DNA from: Xanthobacteraceae bacterium
GTDB lineage: Bacteria; Pseudomonadota; Alphaproteobacteria; Rhizobiales; Xanthobacteraceae
Length of the DNA stretch: 38,020 nucleotides
Assembly (NCBI GenBank): GCA_019241285.1
Contig: JAFAXD010000654.1
Span: 1 to 38,020, forward strand
Direction: 5' to 3'
Translations under genes and position numbers: made by a program
Shown: one piece after another, positions 31,625 through 38,020 of the stretch
Numbering within the stretch: position 1 is the first letter of the stretch
Layout of the letters: the number at the start of each line of letters is the position of its first letter
The notes under the pieces: model-generated
Seen by the model: the letters and a program-made list of their open reading frames with translations, nothing else
What the model was told of the DNA's origin: nothing
Databases searched by the model: none

Positions 31625-32419
31625 ATGGCCTCAATTCGAATGGACCGCGTGTCCGTCAGCTTTCCGATCTACGACGCCAGGAGTCGCTCGATCAAAAAGA
31701 GGGTCCTGACCGCTGCCGGCCGCGGCCGCATCGCGACGGGCGAATCCAACCATGTCGTGATTCGTGCCCTCGATGGCGTGTCGCTCAATATCGAGCACGG
31801 TGAACGCGTCGGGCTGATCGGGCGCAACGGCGCCGGCAAGACGACGCTGTTGCGGGTGATGGCCGGAATCTATGAGCCGCCGGCGGGCACCGTAGAGGTC
31901 GAAGGCCGGGTGGCGCCGTTGTTCGACATCGGCATGGGCATGGATCCGGAGAGTTCGGGTTACGAAAACATCCTGTTGCGCGGCCTGTATCTTGGGCTGC
32001 GCAAAGCCGAGATCAGGGCGAAGATCGAGGAGATCGCGGAGTTCACTGAGCTTGGCGAGTTTCTTGACATGCCGCTGCGCACGTATTCGGCGGGAATGTT
32101 CGCCCGGCTCGCCTTTGCTATTTCGACTTCCATCGATCCGGAAATCCTGCTGCTCGACGAGGGCATCGGTGCTGGCGATGAGGCGTTTCTGGAAAAGGCG
32201 AAACGGCGCCTCGATGCACTGATAAACCGCGCGAGAATCCTGGTGTTGGCCTCGCATTCTGATGAACTCGTTCGAAAACTCTGCAACCGGGCTATCCTGA
32301 TGCAGAACGGCCAGATTGCTGCCAGCGGATCGACCGACGAAATGCTTGAGCGTTATCACGGCAAGGCAAGTGTGCCGGCTTCGAGCCCGGCTCACGCGGC
32401 TGGAGAGCCCGTATCGTAG
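31625..32419 (+). CDS. wzt: ABC polysaccharide exporter ATP-binding protein (Wzt-like, no carbohydrate-binding domain)
   Basis: The 264-aa protein has the Walker A GRNGAGKTT, a Q-loop-region VAPLFDIGMGMDPESSGYEN (the Wzt/TagH form), the signature YSAGMFARLAFA, Walker B EILLLDEG and the switch histidine in LASHSDE. ATG 31625 lies 8 bp after the Wzm stop. Many Wzt proteins carry a C-terminal polysaccharide-binding domain of about 150-200 residues; here the chain ends about 20 residues after the ATPase fold, so export would not depend on recognition of a capped chain end by Wzt. The last 28 nt overlap the 3' end of the convergent glycosyltransferase gene. Export of an O-antigen-like glycan is the likely role. 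Confidence 0.92.
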   Translation: MASIRMDRVSVSFPIYDARSRSIKKRVLTAAGRGRIATGESNHVVIRALDGVSLNIEHGERVGLIGRNGAGKTTLLRVMAGIYEPPAGTVEVEGRVAPLFDIGMGMDPESSGYENILLRGLYLGLRKAEIRAKIEEIAEFTELGEFLDMPLRTYSAGMFARLAFAISTSIDPEILLLDEGIGAGDEAFLEKAKRRLDALINRARILVLASHSDELVRKLCNRAILMQNGQIAASGSTDEMLERYHGKASVPASSPAHAAGEPVS

Positions 32420-34479
32420 ATTCGCGGTGAACGGTCACGCGGAGGCACCGCCAACGCGAACGTCGTCGCCGTCGCGAGCGATACGTTGGGATTGAAATAG
32501 GGCTCGGACGCAAGAAGTTCTCGCCAGGTTTTCCGGAAAAGATTGCGTTCGCCAGAGGCGGCCAGACTCTCCTCGCGCTCAAGTGACGCCGTCTCGCAAT
32601 GGTAGAGCTCGACGTTGGTGGCAACGACGATCCGCCATCCCTTGACGCCTAGCCTCAGGCAAAGGTCGATATCGTTGTACCCTACGGAAAAGCGTTCATC
32701 GAATCCCCCAATAGATGCAAACGCATCTTGCCGCACCAGAAGACATGCGCCCGTTGCGGCCGAGACGTCCCGAAACGTGAAGCCGGCCGCCGGTTCGCGC
32801 GGGCGGTCGTTTGGTGCAAACCGATTCCAGTGCTCACCCGCTCCCATCAAGCCAACCACGACACCGTCGTGCTGGATGCAGCCGTCCGGATAGAGAAGCC
32901 GCGCACTGACCGCGCCGATATGGTCATGTTCCATCACGCAGACCAGGCGATCAAGCCAGGTGCCGTCGATGATATCGATGTCATCGTTGAGGAAGCAGAC
33001 GAATTCGCCGTCGCCGCCGCGGGCGGCTCGGTTGGCAATCAGCGCGAAATTGAATTGATCGACCCCGTGAGGCAGGATCCGCACCCGCGGATCGCTTTGG
33101 AGGCGCTGCACAAGCTCGGCGTTCGCTGGGTCTGCCAAGCGCTTCTCGTGAACCGTAATGATATATTCAGCCGCCTGATAGTGCGTCTGTTGCAAAATCC
33201 GCGGCAGAAATCGATCTGCAATCCCCTGCCTGAACGCGGAGGCGATGACGATCGTCACTTTTGCAGATGTAGATCCGACAGTCATGGATACGAGGCTTGG
33301 AGAGTATTTGTTGCTCCTCTGCAATAGAGTGTCCGGAACGTGACACAGCATTTGCGGGATATGCGCGGCACGCAGCCGAGTGCCGGGGCTCGAGACATTC
33401 CGTTGCAAAACGGCCATGCCCAAAGCAGGGACACTCTTCCACTCTGGAGCGGTGCCGAGCTTCAGACATTCCTTGCGTACTGCAAAGAGGGCCGGTGGAA
33501 CATCCCATGAAGTCGACGATGGATTGCACCATGGGGGCTGGAAACGGGGCGAATGCCGTTGGCCGGTTCCGGCCGCATAGTAATCGTGATCACCATAAAC
33601 GACGTCAGCTTGCGGGCCGAGAAGCGGCGCAGCAAGCATCGCGAGGGCGTCAACGGCGAGGCGAATTCCGGCCTCAAGCCCGACGATGTGCGTAATGCGA
33701 GGATCCCCGCACAAATCCGTCAATAGCTCGGCCAGACGTTGCTTCCCTGGCTCGACAACTTCAAGGCGCGCCGACCGCAAGCTCTGCCGTTCGAGGCTCT
33801 GGAGTGTCGTCGAAACATCTTCGATCGATTGTGAACTGCGCTCAACGACGACCGCCAACCGAATATCGCGTTGGAGCTTCGCAAGGGCTGCATCGTTCGG
33901 TCGAGGACGGAATGTTTCGGTTTCGAACAAGTCGAACCATGTTTGATAGGAAATCGGCGAACGTTCTGATTGCAGAAGATAAGTCGCGCGGAACATCTGA
34001 AGCTTGAGACCGCCGCTCCTGCTGCGCAGCACCCACCCGAGTGGCACATGCGGAACCCGCAGTAACAGGTAGAACAGAAAGCTCAGTGGCCCAAGCTCCC
34101 AGACTATGGCTTGGATCACGGAAGCGGCAGGCGCTGCACCAAAGACACTCAAGCGAGCCATTCGCATGCGCGCCGGCAAGTACCGAAACTGCGGCTTGCC
34201 AACGAATTTGCTCCCCTTATCGGCGGCGCCCAGGAACAATGGGGGATAGGGCAGATCGTCCTCGCCATCGAGCGCTAGGCTCGATGCAACTGGACCGTCA
34301 ACACTGGGAAGCTTGAGCTGGACGACGACCCAACCAGCAGCAAGATCCAATGCGGAGCTTGGCCGGAACTCGCGACCGGCCGTGCCCGCCCGATCGTCGG
34401 GGTGGAACGTGACTATCCGCCGGCGAACGCGCAAGGCGCGAGCCAACCGCCTGGACAGACTCCAAATTCGCCGAGCCAA
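32392..34479 (-). CDS. Large glycosyltransferase with two GT2 domains, first one degenerate
   Basis: About 695 aa from TTG 34479, which follows the MetE-like stop by 5 bp; longer starts run into that gene. A basic amphipathic N-terminus (RRIWSLSRRLARAL) and a beta-rich part (about 20-190) with a hydrophobic patch come first. A first GT2-like domain (about 200-400) shows ADVVYGDHDYYAAG and RFQPPWCNPS, where active relatives have Y-S-D-E-D; it looks altered. The second (about 405-650) is intact: VTIVIASAFRQG, FVCFLNDDIDIIDGTWLD, then YPDGCIQHDGVVVG, GACLLVRQDAF and FSVGYNDIDLCLRL. It probably adds sugars to the polysaccharide made by the neighbouring locus. Its 3' end overlaps wzt by 28 nt in opposite orientation. 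Confidence 0.88.
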   Translation of the reverse strand: MARRIWSLSRRLARALRVRRRIVTFHPDDRAGTAGREFRPSSALDLAAGWVVVQLKLPSVDGPVASSLALDGEDDLPYPPLFLGAADKGSKFVGKPQFRYLPARMRMARLSVFGAAPAASVIQAIVWELGPLSFLFYLLLRVPHVPLGWVLRSRSGGLKLQMFRATYLLQSERSPISYQTWFDLFETETFRPRPNDAALAKLQRDIRLAVVVERSSQSIEDVSTTLQSLERQSLRSARLEVVEPGKQRLAELLTDLCGDPRITHIVGLEAGIRLAVDALAMLAAPLLGPQADVVYGDHDYYAAGTGQRHSPRFQPPWCNPSSTSWDVPPALFAVRKECLKLGTAPEWKSVPALGMAVLQRNVSSPGTRLRAAHIPQMLCHVPDTLLQRSNKYSPSLVSMTVGSTSAKVTIVIASAFRQGIADRFLPRILQQTHYQAAEYIITVHEKRLADPANAELVQRLQSDPRVRILPHGVDQFNFALIANRAARGGDGEFVCFLNDDIDIIDGTWLDRLVCVMEHDHIGAVSARLLYPDGCIQHDGVVVGLMGAGEHWNRFAPNDRPREPAAGFTFRDVSAATGACLLVRQDAFASIGGFDERFSVGYNDIDLCLRLGVKGWRIVVATNVELYHCETASLEREESLAASGERNLFRKTWRELLASEPYFNPNVSLATATTFALAVPPRDRSPRIYDTGSPAA

Positions 34480-34484
34480 CAGGC

Positions 34485-35585
34485 CTAACCCCAGACCTCG
34501 CGCGCGACCTCGACGATCCGCGCGAGCTTGGCCCACTGTTCATCCTCGGTCAGCATGTTGCCTTCCTCGGTCGACGCGAAGCCGCACTGACCGCTGAGGC
34601 AGAGCTGATCGAGATCGGTGTATTTGGCGGCTTGCTCGATGCGGCGCTTAAGCTCGTCCTTGCTCTCGAGCTTTCCCGATTTGGTCGTCACCAGTCCGAG
34701 CACAACAACCTTGCCCTTCGGGAGGAGGCGGAGCGGCTCGAACGAGCCGGAGCGCTCGTCGTCATACTCCATGAAATAGCCATGCACGTTGATCTTGTTG
34801 AACAAAACTTCCTGCATCGCGTCATAGCCGCCGGATCCCATGTAGGTCGATTTATAATTGCCGCGGCATAGATGCATGGTGATGGTCATGTCGGAGGGAA
34901 TGTCCGACATCGCCATGTTGATCATATCGGCATAGGCTTCGCCGAGCTTTTCCGGATCATCGCCACGGTCCCTCATCTGCTGGCGGTAACGCGGGTCGCA
35001 CAGCATGGCGATAAAAACTTCGTCGAGCTGCAGATAGCGGCAGCCGGCGTCAGCGAAGGCGCGCACGCCCTTCGCATAGGCCTTGCCGAGCCCCTCAAAC
35101 AATGAATCCAGTGTCGGGTACGCCGCTTCGTTGATTGGATTTCGTACCGGCCGCCCATACATGGCCGACGGGGCCGGTATGGTCATTTTCGCAGTGCGGG
35201 TGGTGTGAGCCTGTACGAACTTGAAGTGATCGACCATCGGGTGCGCCGAAAAACCGAGCTTGCCCGTGACCCGCACGCCCTCTGCGCGCGTGGTGACAGC
35301 CGCAAAAGCAATTCCCTGATCGAGGATATAGCGCTCGGCGCCATCGAGACCCCACAGGAAATCCAGATGCCACCAGGAGCGACGGAACTCGCCGTCGGTG
35401 ATCGCTTCGAGCCCCACCTCCTCCTGCTTCTTGATGACCCGCTCGATCTCGCGATCCTCAACCGCCTTGAGCTGAGACGGCGTGATCTCGTTCTTGGCGT
35501 ATTTCTCGCGCGCTTCCCGCAAGGCCTGCGGGCGCAACAAGCTGCCGACGTGATCGGCACGAAATGGCGGCTTTGTTCTTTTCAT
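34485..35585 (-). CDS. MetE-like cobalamin-independent methyltransferase (short, C-terminal-domain type)
   Basis: The 366-aa protein corresponds to the catalytic half of MetE, as in the YxjG-type paralogues. It starts with FRADHVGSLLRP, the family's N-terminal motif, and keeps the zinc ligands: H-x-C in HLCRGN, a glutamate in FMEYDDER, and the late cysteine in CLSGQCGF. Also seen are YLQLDEVF and TTKSGKLESKDELKRRI. GGAGG lies seven bases before the ATG. True MetE needs an N-terminal half, so this protein probably uses a different methyl donor or is a methyltransferase of catabolic or sulfur metabolism. It lies downstream of ligABC on the same strand, separated by a 201-bp gap with a long hairpin, and 5 bp upstream of the glycosyltransferase. 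Confidence 0.88.
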   Translation of the reverse strand: MKRTKPPFRADHVGSLLRPQALREAREKYAKNEITPSQLKAVEDREIERVIKKQEEVGLEAITDGEFRRSWWHLDFLWGLDGAERYILDQGIAFAAVTTRAEGVRVTGKLGFSAHPMVDHFKFVQAHTTRTAKMTIPAPSAMYGRPVRNPINEAAYPTLDSLFEGLGKAYAKGVRAFADAGCRYLQLDEVFIAMLCDPRYRQQMRDRGDDPEKLGEAYADMINMAMSDIPSDMTITMHLCRGNYKSTYMGSGGYDAMQEVLFNKINVHGYFMEYDDERSGSFEPLRLLPKGKVVVLGLVTTKSGKLESKDELKRRIEQAAKYTDLDQLCLSGQCGFASTEEGNMLTEDEQWAKLARIVEVAREVWG

Positions 35586-35668
35586 TAGTGTCCTCCCGAC
35601 GCGATCGGCCGATTGTTCGATCCGGCGCAGGACGACGGCCTACATCCGCAGACCGGAAGCGAGCATGC

Positions 35669-35770
35669 TAGAGCGCATCCCGATTGGAAAGAATCGAGAC
35701 GCGCTCTAAAATTTTGTTTTTGCGCATGTCCTTATCGGAGAACCCGTGCCCACTTTTCCGGGACATGCGC
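35669..35770. repeat. Long palindromic intergenic repeat of Rhizobiales type, two hairpins
   Basis: The gap between ligC and the MetE-like gene holds two stem-loops. The first (35669-35708) pairs TAGAGCGC with GCGCTCTA and continues inward, 15 of 17 positions. The second (35722-35770) pairs GCGCATGTCC with GGACATGCGC perfectly and extends with CGGAGAA/TTTTCCG around a small loop. The CCGGAAAAGTGGGCAC core (minus strand) is what I remember as a dispersed intergenic element in Bradyrhizobium-like genomes. It probably marks the end of the ligABC transcript or stabilises its 3' end. An AT-rich AAAATTTTG lies between the stems. Confidence 0.7.
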
Positions 35771-35786
35771 TTAATCTCAAACAAAG

Positions 35787-36743
35787 TCAGGCGTGCGCCC
35801 GCCGTTGCGGATCAATGATCTGCTCCAGGCGGCCCAGCACGCGCATGGCCGGCAACACCTGCGCCAAGCTTGAGTTCGGCTCACGTTTCTCTTTGATAGC
35901 GGCAACGAATTCGCGATCCTCGATCTCGATGCCATCCATGGACACGTCGACCTTGGAGAGATCGATCGGGTTCTTCTTGCCGTCAGCCAAATCGTCGTAA
36001 TAGGCGTTGTAGGTTCCGTTATCGCAGATGTAGCGGAAGAACGAGCCGATCGGCCCATCGTTGTTAAATGACAGTGAGAGCGTGCAAAGTGACCCGGATG
36101 GCGTCTTCATGACGATGCCCATATCCATGGCGATCCCGAGCGTCGGATGGACGGGCCCCTGCACCGCATAACAATCGGAAATCACCTCGCCGGCCTGGTA
36201 TTGGAACAGATCGACCGTGTGCGCGGCATGATGCCAGAGCAGATGATCGGTCCAGCTGCGCGGCTTGCCGGCCGCATTCGTGTTGGTGCGGCGGAAGAAG
36301 TAGGTCTGCACGTCCATCTGCAGAACCTTGAGCTCGCCCCTCTCCACCCGCTTGTGAATCCACTGGTGGCTCGGATTAAACCGCCGCACGTGCCCGGCCA
36401 TCGCCGTCACGCCGGTCTCTTTGGCGATCTCAGCCAACTTCTCGGAGTCCGAGACGCTGTCGGCGATCGGGATCTCGATGAGCACGTGTTTGCCGGCGCG
36501 CATCACCTGTTCGCCCTGGCGAAAGTGCATCTGCGTCGGCGTAGTGAGGATCACGGCGTCAGCACGCTTGATGCCTTCGGCCAGATCGCCGGTGAAGTGC
36601 GGGATGCCGTATTTCTTGGCGACCTCGGCGGTTGCATCCTGGTTGCCGCCGACGAGGGAGGTCACCTCGACCTCCGGAATGCGCTTGAGGGCGTCGAGAT
36701 GTTTCTGACCGAAAGCGCCCTGGCCGGCGACGCAAATTTTCAT
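35787..36743 (-). CDS. ligC: 4-carboxy-2-hydroxymuconate-6-semialdehyde dehydrogenase
   Basis: The 318-aa protein is a Gfo/Idh/MocA-fold oxidoreductase matching LigC of Sphingobium throughout: MKICVAGQGAFGQKHLDAL, the catalytic-region GHVRRFNPSHQWIH, QMDVQTYFFRRTNTNA, the RSWTDHLLWHHAAHTVDLF block in full length, LGIAMDMGIVMK, LSFNNDGPIGSFFRYICDNG (typical), and KVDVSMDGIEIEDREF. It oxidises the ring-cleavage product (as its hemiacetal) to 2-pyrone-4,6-dicarboxylate with NAD(P)+. ATG 36743 is used; a TTG at 36749 precedes it. Only 2 bp separate it from the ligB stop. The later gene ligI is not in the window. Confidence 0.95.
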   Translation of the reverse strand: MKICVAGQGAFGQKHLDALKRIPEVEVTSLVGGNQDATAEVAKKYGIPHFTGDLAEGIKRADAVILTTPTQMHFRQGEQVMRAGKHVLIEIPIADSVSDSEKLAEIAKETGVTAMAGHVRRFNPSHQWIHKRVERGELKVLQMDVQTYFFRRTNTNAAGKPRSWTDHLLWHHAAHTVDLFQYQAGEVISDCYAVQGPVHPTLGIAMDMGIVMKTPSGSLCTLSLSFNNDGPIGSFFRYICDNGTYNAYYDDLADGKKNPIDLSKVDVSMDGIEIEDREFVAAIKEKREPNSSLAQVLPAMRVLGRLEQIIDPQRRAHA

Positions 36744-36745
36744 GA

Positions 36746-38020
<1,275 letters not shown>

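Overview
The window is GC-rich, densely coded chromosomal DNA from an alphaproteobacterium, most likely a Hyphomicrobiales (Rhizobiales) member of the Bradyrhizobium/Rhodopseudomonas/Xanthobacteraceae kind. The reasons are several orphan solute-binding proteins (TAXI, Bug/TctC and ABC_sub_bind families), a BTAD-cyclase-ATPase-TPR regulator, a protocatechuate 4,5-cleavage operon, and a long palindromic intergenic repeat of the type I associate with that group. The species assignment is inference. I see no rRNA, tRNA, CRISPR array, insertion sequence or phage gene.

Layout. 1-7.7 kb: a tiny Cys-rich secreted protein, two solute-binding proteins on the minus strand, a decayed stretch (C-terminal remnant of an AAA ATPase, possible receiver-domain remnant) holding a small lipoprotein and a 47-aa membrane protein, an orphan MlaE/STAS permease, an ABC_sub_bind protein, and a MOSC-reductase-ferredoxin fusion. 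7.7-13.9 kb: a 1335-aa SARP-type regulator whose cyclase module has lost key residues, divergent from five consecutive unrecognised small membrane or exported proteins followed by a TauE/SafE permease; a pair of 21-bp-spaced direct repeats lies in the divergent promoter region. 14-16.5 kb: mobA (3-hydroxybenzoate 4-monooxygenase) and its divergent MarR regulator, with a symmetric operator overlapping both promoters. 16.6-19.3 kb: a three-gene catabolic-looking operon (CMD-like protein, beta-hydroxyacid dehydrogenase, metallo-beta-lactamase-fold hydrolase) and a secreted NTF2-like protein. 19.4-22.6 kb: a MarR-EmrA-EmrB efflux operon with a palindromic operator.

22.6-32.4 kb: a surface-glycan locus built around a divergent promoter region. 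Leftward runs rfbF (CDP-glucose synthesis), then a glycosyltransferase, a CDP-alcohol phosphatidyltransferase, a PlsC acyltransferase and a CdsA homologue, the last four coupled by 4-nt overlaps. Rightward run rfbG (CDP-glucose 4,6-dehydratase, apparently starting at ATC), a sugar C-methyltransferase, a 3,5-epimerase, a 4-ketoreductase, and the Wzm/Wzt ABC exporter. Together they suggest a CDP-linked, C-methyl-branched 6-deoxyhexose used in an exported polysaccharide, with a dedicated phospholipid-type module in the same operon.

32.4-38 kb (minus strand): ligA (cut by the window edge), ligB and ligC for protocatechuate 4,5-cleavage, a long hairpin repeat, a MetE-like methyltransferase and a large two-domain glycosyltransferase. 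MobA makes protocatechuate and LigABC cleaves and oxidises it, so the window carries two parts of one 3-hydroxybenzoate route about 20 kb apart. The strongest candidates for undescribed biology are the CDP-sugar/phospholipid operon, the small-protein/TauE cluster with its degenerate-cyclase regulator, and the lysine-rich tails on LigA and LigB.
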